From: an uncultured Sphingomonadaceae bacterium
GTDB taxonomy: Bacteria > Pseudomonadota > Alphaproteobacteria > Sphingomonadales > Sphingomonadaceae
Assembly: GCA_947497455.1 (NCBI GenBank)
Contig: CANMGU010000001.1
Span: forward strand, 868,001 to 932,000
Reading direction: 5' to 3'
DNA length: 64,000 bases
A program made the position numbers and the translations under genes. This document shows, in pieces, positions 19,372 through 30,439 of the stretch; the first letter of the stretch is position 1; every line of letters starts with the position of its first letter. Below the pieces are notes generated by a model, which saw nothing but the letters and a program-made list of their open reading frames with translations, ran no database searches and was not told where the DNA came from.

Positions 19372-19761
19372 ATGGCACGCGAACCGCAGCGCATTAAGAA
19401 AAGCGCGCGCAAAAATATTTCGGCAGGCGTAGCGCACGTCAACGCCACATTTAACAACACGATGGTCACCATCACCGATGCACAGGGCAATGCGATAAGC
19501 TGGTCCTCTGCAGGTATGATGGGTTTTAAAGGCTCTCGTAAATCTACGCCGTACGCGGCGCAGGTTGCAGCGGAAGACGCTGGCAAGAAAGCAGCTGACC
19601 ACGGTGTTCGCACCCTGGAAGTGGAAGTGAAAGGACCTGGTTCTGGCCGTGAGTCCGCTCTTCGCGCGTTGCAGGCTGTCGGTTTCACCATTACCTCGAT
19701 CCGCGATGTTACGCCGATCCCGCATAATGGTGTCCGTCCGTCCAAACGTCGCCGCGTTTAA
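19372..19761 (+). CDS. rpsK: 30S ribosomal protein S11
   Basis: 129 aa, normal. [25 protein letters not shown] and the C-terminal [18 protein letters not shown] are family signatures. SD TAGGTAGGAA-type region precedes the ATG. A 103-base gap with two hairpins leads to rpoA. Confidence 0.98.
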   Translation: MAREPQRIKKSARKNISAGVAHVNATFNNTMVTITDAQGNAISWSSAGMMGFKGSRKSTPYAAQVAAEDAGKKAADHGVRTLEVEVKGPGSGRESALRALQAVGFTITSIRDVTPIPHNGVRPSKRRRV

Positions 19762-19776
19762 GCCACGCAAGTTTAC

Positions 19777-19841
19777 GGGAACTATCCGGCCGGTAGTTTC
19801 CAATTTTTGGTAATTCGGAGTGGTAACGGTCCAACCCACTC
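19777..19841 (+). other. Two hairpins between rpsK and rpoA
   Basis: AACTA-T-CCGGCCGG-TAGTT (19780-19798), and GAGTGG (19818-19823) with CCACTC (19836-19841). Neither has a U-tract. They lie in the leader of rpoA within the alpha operon. Confidence 0.4.
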
Positions 19842-19864
19842 TTTGAACTCACTAGGGGAAGTCC

Positions 19865-20923
19865 ATGACTGTCAATATGAAGAACTGGCAAGAACTCAAA
19901 AAGCCCAATGTTCTCGATATAAAATCTGGTGGTGATCCCAAGCGTAAAGCTACTTTTGTAGCGGAACCTCTTGAACGCGGCTTTGGCTTGACCATTGGTA
20001 ACGCACTGCGCCGTGTATTGCTGTCATCGCTGCAAGGTGCTGCGGTTACCTCGATCAAGATCGAGAATGCCCTGCATGAATTTTCGTCGCTTCCCGGCGT
20101 CCGTGAAGATGTCACCGACATTGTTCTGAACGTTAAGCAGATTGCTTTGAAGATGGAAGGCGAAGACGCCAAGCGTTTGCAACTTTCCGCTACCGGTCCT
20201 GCTGAAGTGACTGCAGGCGATATTGCGGTTTCCGGCGACATCGAAGTGATGAACCCTGATCTGGTGATCTGTCACCTGGACGAAGGCGCGTCGTTCAACA
20301 TGGAACTGACCGTCAATGTCGGTAAAGGTTATGTGCCAGCGGTTGCTAACCGTCCGGCAGATGCGCCTATCGGCTTGATCCCGGTAGACTCGCTCTATTC
20401 GCCAATCCGTCAGGTTTCTTACAAAGTCGACAATGCGCGTGTTGGTCAGGAGCTTGACTTTGACAAGCTGAACCTCACCATCGACACCGACGGCACCGTG
20501 ACCCCGGAAGATGCGATTGCTTATGCAGCGCGCATTCTTCAGGATCAGTTGCAGCTGTTCGTGCATTTCGAAGAAGCTTTGGAAAGCGTGTCATCGCCCA
20601 TCGGCATGGCTGCAGCCCAAAGCCAGCAGGAAAGCGACGCGAACCAACTCAACCGTTACCTTCTCAAAAAGGTCGACGAGTTGGAACTTTCTGTGCGTTC
20701 GGCAAACTGCCTCAAGAACGACAATATCATCTATATTGGCGATCTGGTGCAGAAAACCGAAGCGGAAATGCTGCGTACACCAAACTTTGGCCGCAAGTCC
20801 TTGAACGAAATCAAGGAAGTGCTGTCCAGCATGGGGCTGCGTCTCGGCATGGACATCCCAGGTTGGCCGCCTGAGAATATCGAAGAAATGGCCAAGAAGC
20901 TTGAGCAAGAGCTGCTGGGTTAA
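19865..20923 (+). CDS. rpoA: RNA polymerase alpha subunit
   Basis: 352 aa. N-terminal assembly domain ([25 protein letters not shown]) and C-terminal domain binding UP elements and activators ([16 protein letters not shown]...[16 protein letters not shown]). Slightly longer than E. coli alpha (329 aa), as usual in alphaproteobacteria. Preceded by AGGGGAA. Confidence 0.98.
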   Translation: MTVNMKNWQELKKPNVLDIKSGGDPKRKATFVAEPLERGFGLTIGNALRRVLLSSLQGAAVTSIKIENALHEFSSLPGVREDVTDIVLNVKQIALKMEGEDAKRLQLSATGPAEVTAGDIAVSGDIEVMNPDLVICHLDEGASFNMELTVNVGKGYVPAVANRPADAPIGLIPVDSLYSPIRQVSYKVDNARVGQELDFDKLNLTIDTDGTVTPEDAIAYAARILQDQLQLFVHFEEALESVSSPIGMAAAQSQQESDANQLNRYLLKKVDELELSVRSANCLKNDNIIYIGDLVQKTEAEMLRTPNFGRKSLNEIKEVLSSMGLRLGMDIPGWPPENIEEMAKKLEQELLG

Positions 20924-20934
20924 ACGGGTTTTTT

Positions 20935-20958
20935 GGCGGTGGCCTGAATTTCACCGCC
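20935..20958 (+). other. Hairpin between rpoA and rplQ
   Basis: GGCGGTG (20935-20941) pairs with CACCGCC (20952-20958); a T run precedes rather than follows it on the + strand. Possibly an RNA processing element. Confidence 0.4.
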
Positions 20959-21006
20959 TGGATTGGGGTACCTCATACGGCCCCTGTACAAACAGGAGTA
21001 TAGAAT

Positions 21007-21429
21007 ATGCGTCATAGAATGAAGGGCCGCCGTATGCAGCGGACCGGTGCTCACCGTCAGGCTTTGCTGAAAAACCTGTCCGCAGCACTGATCAAGCATG
21101 AGCAGATCATGACAACCTTGCCTAAAGCCAAAGAAATGCGGCCTTATGTGGAGAAGCTGATCACGCTGGCGAAAAAAGGTGGCCTGTCCAACCGTCGTCT
21201 GGCGCATGCGCGTTTGATGGACGAAACTCAGGAAAAGAAACTCTTTGGCGAGTTGGCCGAGCGTTACAGCGATCGTAGTGGTGGCTATACGCGAATCATC
21301 AAGGCTGGTTTCCGTGATTCCGATGCTGCTGCCATGGCGGTGATCGAACTGGTTGACCGGAACGAAGAAGCGAAAGGTCAGGACAGTGGTCCAGACCAGA
21401 ATGCTGAAGAAGATTTCGAAGAGGCGTAA
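21007..21429 (+). CDS. rplQ: 50S ribosomal protein L17
   Basis: 140 aa. Start [29 protein letters not shown] is diagnostic. Acidic C-terminal end ([10 protein letters not shown]). Last gene of the alpha operon; a strong terminator follows. Confidence 0.97.
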   Translation: MRHRMKGRRMQRTGAHRQALLKNLSAALIKHEQIMTTLPKAKEMRPYVEKLITLAKKGGLSNRRLAHARLMDETQEKKLFGELAERYSDRSGGYTRIIKAGFRDSDAAAMAVIELVDRNEEAKGQDSGPDQNAEEDFEEA

Positions 21430-21463
21430 GCCACTTGAGCTGAGTAACAGTTTCAATTGATAT

Positions 21464-21502
21464 AAGAGGCCGTGAGCGATAAGCTCGCGGCCTCTTTTCT
21501 TT
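21464..21502 (+). terminator. Rho-independent terminator after rplQ
   Basis: AAGAGGCCGTGAGC (21464-21477), loop GATAA, GCTCGCGGCCTCTT (from 21483), then TTCTTTG. A long, near-perfect stem. Confidence 0.92.
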
Positions 21503-21528
21503 GTGTTTCATAGTTTTCGGGGAATTTT

Positions 21529-23685
21529 ATGCGTATCACCGGTCTTCTTGCTCTGGCACTGGCCAGCAGTACGGCAATTACCTCCAATCCGGCCCTTGCC
21601 CAAATCGAAACAGAAGCGAAGGATGATGCTCTGACCTATCCGAAGACCAACACTGTCGATGTGGTTGAAGAACAATTTGGCGAGTCTATTGCTGACCCTT
21701 ATCGTTGGCTAGAAAATGATGTCCGTGAAGACGCAGATGTGGCCGCATGGGTGGCGGCACAAAATATGGTGACCGACAGCTATCTGGCCACTTTGGAGGG
21801 TCGCGAACCGCTGGCCGCATCTATGACCGCGCTATTTGACTATGATGAGCTTGAACCGCCAGTCAAAGTGGGTGGGAAATATTTCTACGAACGCAAGAGT
21901 GGCGGTCAGAACCAGGCGATACTTTATGTTCGGGATGAGAAAGCCGGTGAAGAGCGCGTGCTGATCGATCCAGCGGACTGGTCCGAAGATGGTGCAACGG
22001 CTCTGGCAGAATGGAAGCCGTCGGGAGATGGCAGTTTGTTGGCCTATGCGGTACAGGATGGCGGCTCTGACTGGCGCACTTTGAAGGTTATGAATGTCGC
22101 AACCGGCGAGATTATGAAGGACACTGTAGAATGGGTGAAATTCAGTGATCTTGCCTGGATGCCGGGCAATAGCGGTTTTCTCTATTCCCGTTTTCCGGAA
22201 CCGGAAGAAGGCGAGGCCTTTCAGTCGCTGAACAAAAACCACACCATCTATATGCATATGCTCGGCAAGGAACAAAGTCGGGATATCAAGGTTTATGCAA
22301 CCCCTGAACAACCGGAATTGGGTCACACCGCCACCGTAACCTCGGACAAGAGATGGGTGGTTATCACGTCTTCCTCCGGAACTGATGATCGCTATGAAAT
22401 CACGCTGGTCAAGGTGGATGCGAATGAGATAGAGCCGCGCAAGCTCGTCACCGGGTTTGACCATAATTGGTCGCTGATTGATGGGGTTGGCGACACGCTC
22501 TATTTCATGACCAACAAGGACGCGCCGCGCCTGCGGGTCATGAAGACCGATGTCAGCGCCGAAACACCGGAATGGATCGAAGTTGTTCCAGAGCATGTCG
22601 CGACGATTGATGACGCTGTTCTGGTCGGTGACACGCTGGCGGTGGATTATATTGACGATGCCAAAAGCCGGCTGGAGCTGTTTGCGCTGGATGGCACCCC
22701 AAAGGGCTTGGTAGATCTGCCAGGGTTGGGACAAGTGAAAGGGTTGGACGGATCGGCCAAGGCGTCTGACGGCTATTTCGCGTTTGAAAGCTTCAACCGG
22801 CCCGCAACAATCTATAGTTTCAATAACGCTGGTGCACCGACGGTCTGGGCGAAGCCGGATATCCCGTTTGATCCCGAAAGCGTCACCGTGTCCCAACGTT
22901 TTTATGAGAGCAAGGATGGCACCAAGATCCCGATGTTCCTGGTGCACAAGAAGGATCTCGACCTGAGCGAGGGCGCGCCGACATTGCTTTACGGCTATGG
23001 TGGCTTCAACATCTCGGTCTTGCCCGGGTATAGCGCTCCCAAAATGGCATGGATCGAGGCGGGGGGTGTTTATGCCTCTGCCAATCTGCGCGGTGGCGGG
23101 GAATATGGCAAGGAATGGCATGACGGCGGTCGTTTGCAGAACAAGCAGAATGTGTTTGATGATTTCATCGCCGCTGGCGAATATTTGATCGCGGAAGGCA
23201 TTACACCCAAAGATGGACTGGCGATTGAAGGCCGGTCCAACGGCGGCTTGCTGGTCGGCGCGGTCATGAACCAGCGTCCAGATCTGTTCACCGCAGGTCA
23301 TGCTGCCGTCGGGGTGATGGATATGTTGCGCTTCGATCGGTTTACTGCCGGTCGCTATTGGGTCGATGACTATGGCTATCCCAACAAGGAAGCCGATTTC
23401 CGGAAGTTGCTGAGCTATTCGCCATATCACAACATCCAGAATGGCACGGACTATCCGGCGTTGATGGTCTCAACGGCGGATACGGATGACCGTGTGGTTC
23501 CGGGGCACAGCTTCAAATATACCGCACGCCTGCAAGCCTTGAATACCGGTGACAAACCGCATCTGATCCGCATTGAAACGCGGGCAGGGCATGGCAGCGG
23601 AAAGCCGACGGACAAGCTGATCGAGGAATATTCCGATATTTACGGCTTTATGGCCGATGCTATCGGTTTGAAAATTGCCGACTAG
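21529..23685 (+). CDS. Prolyl oligopeptidase family serine peptidase (S9A), secreted
   Basis: 718 aa with signal peptide (about 1-24, cut after ALA). N-terminal beta-propeller, C-terminal alpha/beta hydrolase. Catalytic triad visible: S570 in GRSNGGLL, D653 in DTDDRV, H688 in RAGHGSG. Cleaves short peptides after proline; an exported location implies periplasmic peptide use. Monocistronic after the rplQ terminator, convergent with gyrB (24-base gap). Confidence 0.95.
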   Translation: MRITGLLALALASSTAITSNPALAQIETEAKDDALTYPKTNTVDVVEEQFGESIADPYRWLENDVREDADVAAWVAAQNMVTDSYLATLEGREPLAASMTALFDYDELEPPVKVGGKYFYERKSGGQNQAILYVRDEKAGEERVLIDPADWSEDGATALAEWKPSGDGSLLAYAVQDGGSDWRTLKVMNVATGEIMKDTVEWVKFSDLAWMPGNSGFLYSRFPEPEEGEAFQSLNKNHTIYMHMLGKEQSRDIKVYATPEQPELGHTATVTSDKRWVVITSSSGTDDRYEITLVKVDANEIEPRKLVTGFDHNWSLIDGVGDTLYFMTNKDAPRLRVMKTDVSAETPEWIEVVPEHVATIDDAVLVGDTLAVDYIDDAKSRLELFALDGTPKGLVDLPGLGQVKGLDGSAKASDGYFAFESFNRPATIYSFNNAGAPTVWAKPDIPFDPESVTVSQRFYESKDGTKIPMFLVHKKDLDLSEGAPTLLYGYGGFNISVLPGYSAPKMAWIEAGGVYASANLRGGGEYGKEWHDGGRLQNKQNVFDDFIAAGEYLIAEGITPKDGLAIEGRSNGGLLVGAVMNQRPDLFTAGHAAVGVMDMLRFDRFTAGRYWVDDYGYPNKEADFRKLLSYSPYHNIQNGTDYPALMVSTADTDDRVVPGHSFKYTARLQALNTGDKPHLIRIETRAGHGSGKPTDKLIEEYSDIYGFMADAIGLKIAD

Positions 23686-23709
23686 TTTTCACTAGCCGGC
23701 AAAAGCAGG

Positions 23710-26313
<2,604 letters not shown>

Positions 26314-26356
26314 TTATTTTCTCGCGCCAAGGCGCGAAGAATGCGAAGAAATTCCG

Positions 26357-26746
26357 GTGAAATATTCGCTGGAAGAGCTGTCGGCCATTGCTGTAGATTG
26401 TGGCTATAAATTGCATATTAATTTGGCCCCGGAGCTGCTGAAACGCGTGTATGAGGCGTTGATGGCTAATGTGGTTGAGCGGCAAGGGTTGAGGGTAGAT
26501 CGGCAGAGGCCGATAAGGATAAAATACGAGGATATCGAACTTCAGGAAGGTTTTCGTGCTGATTTGATCGTCGGGGAACGGTTGCTTATTGAACTCAAGT
26601 CCACCGAACGGCACCGGCCAGTCCATGCAAAGCAAGTGCTCACCTATCTGCGTTTATTGCACTTACCGCTCGGTCTTCTGATGAACTTCGGTTCTCCAAC
26701 CTTTAAAGAGAGTTGCAAGCGTATTGTGAATAACCATAAGAACTAA
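26357..26746 (+). CDS. GxxExxY-family protein with degenerate signature
   Basis: 129 aa from GTG 26357; the open frame extends upstream but this start fits the family (about 125-130 aa). It aligns well: LAPELLKRVYEALMA, FRADLIVGERLLIELKS, and LTYLRLLHLPLGLLMNFG. The namesake G-x2-E-x2-Y reads E26-x2-K29-x2-Y32, so two of three residues are changed. The putative PD-(D/E)xK-like core D69...E79-x-K81 is intact. The family's function is unknown; members often sit near mobile elements or polysaccharide genes. Divergent from gyrB. Confidence 0.8.
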   Translation: MKYSLEELSAIAVDCGYKLHINLAPELLKRVYEALMANVVERQGLRVDRQRPIRIKYEDIELQEGFRADLIVGERLLIELKSTERHRPVHAKQVLTYLRLLHLPLGLLMNFGSPTFKESCKRIVNNHKN

Positions 26747-26817
26747 GTGTCCTCGCGCGTTGACCTAGCAGTCGGCACGCGGCTCGCGTGAACCAAACAG
26801 AAGAAGAGCGATAAAAT

Positions 26818-27219
26818 ATGAGTAACGCCGCCGATATTGTCCCCTTTGCCAAAACCATGGGCATTAAAATAACCGAAATGACCAAGGAGAAAATCCGCGG
26901 AGAGATGCTGGTGCGGCCGGATATTTGTACCGCCGGAAACGGAAGAGGTACACCATCCATTCATGGCGGCGCGGTGATGACCTTCGCCGACGTTCTGGGC
27001 GCTTTTGGCGGATTTGCCAACTTGCCAGAAGGTTCAAACGGTACCACCACGTCTGAAAGCAAGACCAATTTCCTCAATGCTGCACCAGAGGGGCAGATCG
27101 TTTATGGTGAAGCTGTGCCGCTGAAAGTCGGCAGAAGGCAGTCTGTATGGCAATCGCGGTTATCGCTGGAAGACGGAACATTGGTTGCTGTCGTGACCCA
27201 GACACAAATTGTGCTCTAA
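26818..27219 (+). CDS. PaaI-type hotdog thioesterase
   Basis: 133 aa. Hotdog fold with the PaaI/YdiI motif IHGGAVMTFADVLGAFG, and TSESKTNFLNAA...GEAVPLKVGRRQSVWQ as in acyl-CoA thioesterases. Probably hydrolyses an aromatic or medium-chain acyl-CoA in the cytoplasm. Not obviously in an operon, though an acyl-CoA synthetase lies two genes downstream. Confidence 0.88.
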   Translation: MSNAADIVPFAKTMGIKITEMTKEKIRGEMLVRPDICTAGNGRGTPSIHGGAVMTFADVLGAFGGFANLPEGSNGTTTSESKTNFLNAAPEGQIVYGEAVPLKVGRRQSVWQSRLSLEDGTLVAVVTQTQIVL

Positions 27220-27275
27220 ATCACCTGATCATTCGAATCTTTCCAAAAGCCTGTATTTTGGTCTAGACCATAGAC

Positions 27276-27791
27276 ATGATGAAAAGCTTGATCCCCGCCG
27301 CGCTGATCTGTTTTGCGGCCAGCGCCTGTTCTGAGACCACGCAGGTCAGTGATGACTTGCAGGAAAGTCAGACTGATACTGCCAATCCTACCGGTCGGAC
27401 GGAGCGCGTTGGCGCCAATCCTGGCGACCGGCCGGTGCGTATCGGCGAAGGTGGCCCCCGCTTTGATGCCTGTCAAGCGATGGGCCGCGTCACCGGTTTA
27501 CGCGAAGCGGAACTCGATGTTCTTATCGCACCGTTCGACGCTGCAGAGCGCAAGGATGGATTGCCTGCAGGCCAGCTGGTCCATATTTGTACGCGCAGCC
27601 ACGATCAGCAATGGCTGGGCATTGTTTATGATGACACTGCAACGGCCGCGGAGCCGGGTGATGGCAATGCAACAACTGGCGGATCGCAGGATTGCGGTGT
27701 TTCGTCTCCGGTGCGATCCAAACGCAACTATGACGGCCCGTGTAAAAGCGGCTGGGTTGAAAGTACGTTCGTCAGACTGGTCGCCGGCTAA
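27276..27791 (+). CDS. Lipoprotein with SH3-like domain (hypothetical)
   Basis: 171 aa. Signal ends with lipobox A-S-A-C18, so lipid-anchored. After a polar linker, a region ELDVLIAPFDAAERKDGLPAGQLVHICTR...GWVESTFVRLVAG resembles bacterial SH3-type folds, interrupted by a Cys-containing Gly/Ser loop (SQDCGV...DGPCKSGW). Two tandem Met codons at the start. Function unknown; similar proteins occur in sphingomonads in my recollection. Confidence 0.65.
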   Translation: MMKSLIPAALICFAASACSETTQVSDDLQESQTDTANPTGRTERVGANPGDRPVRIGEGGPRFDACQAMGRVTGLREAELDVLIAPFDAAERKDGLPAGQLVHICTRSHDQQWLGIVYDDTATAAEPGDGNATTGGSQDCGVSSPVRSKRNYDGPCKSGWVESTFVRLVAG

Positions 27792-27830
27792 TCGGATTGC
27801 ATTTTTAGTGCGATGCAGGAAAAACGGAAT

Positions 27831-29411
27831 ATGACAAAAATTGACCCTATCGCCTATCTCGAGCAACCTTTTGGCAACTTATCCGATCTTATCAATGCGC
27901 ATGCTGTCAACCAGCCTGATCGTGTTGCTTTGGATGATGGTGAGGAGCGGCTCAACTGGCGAGAAACTGCGGCTTTGGTCAATCGGGTCGCGGCGCAATT
28001 GCAGGCCGACGGTCTGCAGAAAGGGCAGGCGGTATCGATCCTCGGGACGACCACCATCCGCTACGCTATCGCCTATCTTGGCGCAATAATAGCCGGTGGT
28101 TGTGCAGCCCCTTTGACGACTTCCGCCACACCCAAACAGCTCGCCAATATGATGGCCGATAGCGGTGCAATGCATCTGTTCGTCGACAGCGCCAAGAGGG
28201 CTGAGCTTTTCGAAAGCGGTATAGACCTGCCGCCGCTGCGACACATCATGATGGATGCCGCGGAAGAGGATGCTCCGCTGATGCAGGATTGGATGGCAAA
28301 TGACGGCGGAACGCCCGCTGATCCGAGCGTAGGGCCGGAAGATCCGTTCAACATCATCTATTCAAGCGGCACCACCGGCACCCCCAAAGGCATAGTCCAC
28401 AGCCGTCAAATGCGCTGGTACCAGATGGCAGTCGGCGAAAATTCGGGCTATGGCCAACTCGGCCAGGTCTCGCTGTTCTCGACACCGCTTTATTCCAACA
28501 CAACGCTTGGCATTTTTGTCGCTACCGTCGCTTATGGCGGGACATCCATTCTCATGCGCAAGTTTGATTGCAAAAGGTGGCTGGAATTGGCGCAGGAAAA
28601 TAGTGCAACCCATACAATGCTTGTCCCGGTACAATATCAGCGACTGATGGATTTTGACGGATTTGACGATTACAATCTCAGCAATTTCACGCATAAATAT
28701 TGCACCAGCGCACCTTTTTCAGCGGAACTGAAGGCGGAGGTCATCGAACGCATGCCAGGTGGCCTTATCGAAATCTACTCAATGACTGAGGGCGGGGTGG
28801 TTTGCATTTTATTGGCGCATGCATTTCCCGACAAGCTGCACACAGTTGGTATCGCCTGGGGCGGTAGCGAAGTGATTACGGTTGATGAAGATCTGAACCG
28901 CTTGCCTGCCGGCGAAATGGGAGAGCTGGTTGGACGCTCGCAGACCATGATGAGCGGTTATCAAAACCAGCCAGAGAAAACCGAAGAAGCCAGCTGGTAT
29001 GACGAAAATGGTGATCGCTGGCAGCGTATGGGCGATATCGGTAAGGTTGATGAAGATGGCTTCATCACGTTGATGGGCCGGTCCAAAGACATGATTATCT
29101 CTGGCGGTTTCAACATCTATCCCCGTGATCTGGAAGAGGCGCTGATGATGCAACAGGATGTTGTCGATGCGGCTGTGGTTGGCGTTTCATCAAAGCAATG
29201 GGGAGAAACGCCGGTTGGATTTGTTGTTGCGGAAGAGGGCGCATCGCTAGACCTGGAAGCGGTGAAAGCGGCGACCAACGCGGAGCTCGGTAAAACCCAG
29301 CGCCTTTCAGAGCTACACCTGATTGACGAATTGCCCCGCAGCCATATCGGTAAAATCCTGAAAACCGAATTGCGGGACAAGGCACAGCAGGCGGTTCCAA
29401 GCGCTGGTTAA
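27831..29411 (+). CDS. Acyl-CoA synthetase (AMP-dependent ligase)
   Basis: 526 aa from ATG 27831 (MTKIDPIAYLEQPF), GGAAAAACGGA upstream. ANL superfamily: P-loop-like YSSGTTGTPKGI, YSMTEGG adenine motif, GDIGKVDEDGFITLMGRSKDMIISGGFNIYP hinge, and the catalytic lysine in PRSHIGKILK. Activates a carboxylic acid to its CoA thioester; substrate not determinable. Long-chain or aromatic acids are possible. Confidence 0.92.
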   Translation: MTKIDPIAYLEQPFGNLSDLINAHAVNQPDRVALDDGEERLNWRETAALVNRVAAQLQADGLQKGQAVSILGTTTIRYAIAYLGAIIAGGCAAPLTTSATPKQLANMMADSGAMHLFVDSAKRAELFESGIDLPPLRHIMMDAAEEDAPLMQDWMANDGGTPADPSVGPEDPFNIIYSSGTTGTPKGIVHSRQMRWYQMAVGENSGYGQLGQVSLFSTPLYSNTTLGIFVATVAYGGTSILMRKFDCKRWLELAQENSATHTMLVPVQYQRLMDFDGFDDYNLSNFTHKYCTSAPFSAELKAEVIERMPGGLIEIYSMTEGGVVCILLAHAFPDKLHTVGIAWGGSEVITVDEDLNRLPAGEMGELVGRSQTMMSGYQNQPEKTEEASWYDENGDRWQRMGDIGKVDEDGFITLMGRSKDMIISGGFNIYPRDLEEALMMQQDVVDAAVVGVSSKQWGETPVGFVVAEEGASLDLEAVKAATNAELGKTQRLSELHLIDELPRSHIGKILKTELRDKAQQAVPSAG

Positions 29412-29624
29412 CCTTATTTCTAAAGGCTTTATTGTCGATATTGATTACATTCATGACATGGTTAATGATAAATTAACCAAATAAGTATCTGTAAAATATA
29501 TGTTTTGCAGAAATGGCATGAGGTCTGCTTCTCTGACATGCAAAGGGTTTCGAGCTGTTCAGTTGTTAACGTTGAATTGTCCGAAGCCGATGGATGAAAT
29601 GATCAGAAGAACAGGGCAAAACTC

Positions 29625-30311
29625 ATGCGCAAGATTACTATAGCAACATTGACCGCCATTGGCCTCGCTGCCGCTTATGCGACACCGGCCTCTGCTGGCG
29701 TTATCGATTACGCCGCAACCAACTATACTGGCGGCTCTTGCAAGCATGGCCTCTACACCGGTAATGTTGGTCGGGGTTGCAACCGGCGCTATTCTTTCCA
29801 AGACGGCACGACTTTCAGCCACGATACGGATGCTCAGACCGCAACGCTGACCGGAACTGCCATTAACGGTTCTGGCCAAGTGGCAACACTAGACCTGAAT
29901 TTCAGCGGTTTTCTGGAAACCATTGCGAATACGCCATTTGACTATAAAAATGGCGGTGGCAATTATGATCCGCTGACGGATACGCCAGACATTGACTTTT
30001 TCACCAATGGCTCCGGAACAATCAGCATTGACGGTGCGGTTTATACCTTAAACCCGAATGACCCTTTTGCGGGTAATACAACCTTGCAGTTTGGCCCTGG
30101 GGCAAATGACAAGAACAGTAAATTTGGAGGTTCGGCATGGTTGAACATCCTTAACCCAAATGGTCATGCGGTTCGGCACTGGGATATCAATTTCAATCTT
30201 GATAAAATTGCATCGGAAGTGCCGGAGCCAGGTGCTCTGGGTCTCCTTTGCCTTGCAGTTGGCGGTCTTTGGGCCGGAACCCGGCGGCGGCGCAAAGCGC
30301 TGGCTGCTTAA
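29625..30311 (+). CDS. PEP-CTERM surface protein
   Basis: 228 aa. Signal peptide (1-24, cut after ASA), a beta-rich, Asn/Gly/Thr-rich body, and a C-terminal sorting tag: V-P-E-P-G then a hydrophobic helix (LGLLCLAVGGLWAG) and R-rich end (TRRRRKALAA). Such proteins are cleaved and anchored by exosortase and are linked with exopolysaccharide. No exosortase gene lies in the window. A terminator follows immediately. SD AGGG 8 bases before ATG. Confidence 0.9.
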   Translation: MRKITIATLTAIGLAAAYATPASAGVIDYAATNYTGGSCKHGLYTGNVGRGCNRRYSFQDGTTFSHDTDAQTATLTGTAINGSGQVATLDLNFSGFLETIANTPFDYKNGGGNYDPLTDTPDIDFFTNGSGTISIDGAVYTLNPNDPFAGNTTLQFGPGANDKNSKFGGSAWLNILNPNGHAVRHWDINFNLDKIASEVPEPGALGLLCLAVGGLWAGTRRRRKALAA

Positions 30312-30333
30312 ACGCTTGCACAGACGAACAACT

Positions 30334-30371
30334 GAAACCGGGTGGCCCAATCAGCGCCCGGTTTCTTTTTG
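30334..30371 (+). terminator. Rho-independent terminator after PEP-CTERM gene
   Basis: GAAACCGGG (30334-30342) pairs with CCCGGTTTC (30357-30365), then TTTTTG. Confidence 0.88.
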
Positions 30372-30439
30372 TCTTGCTTTCAGGTTTTTCAATCGTTGGT
30401 TTAGGCTTTTCTAAAGGCTTTTCTGGCTATCAAAGACAG

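Noticed and set aside
21832..23430. 532-codon minus-strand frame inside the prolyl oligopeptidase gene
   Set aside because: The plus-strand gene has an intact catalytic triad and signal peptide; the antisense frame shows no motif.
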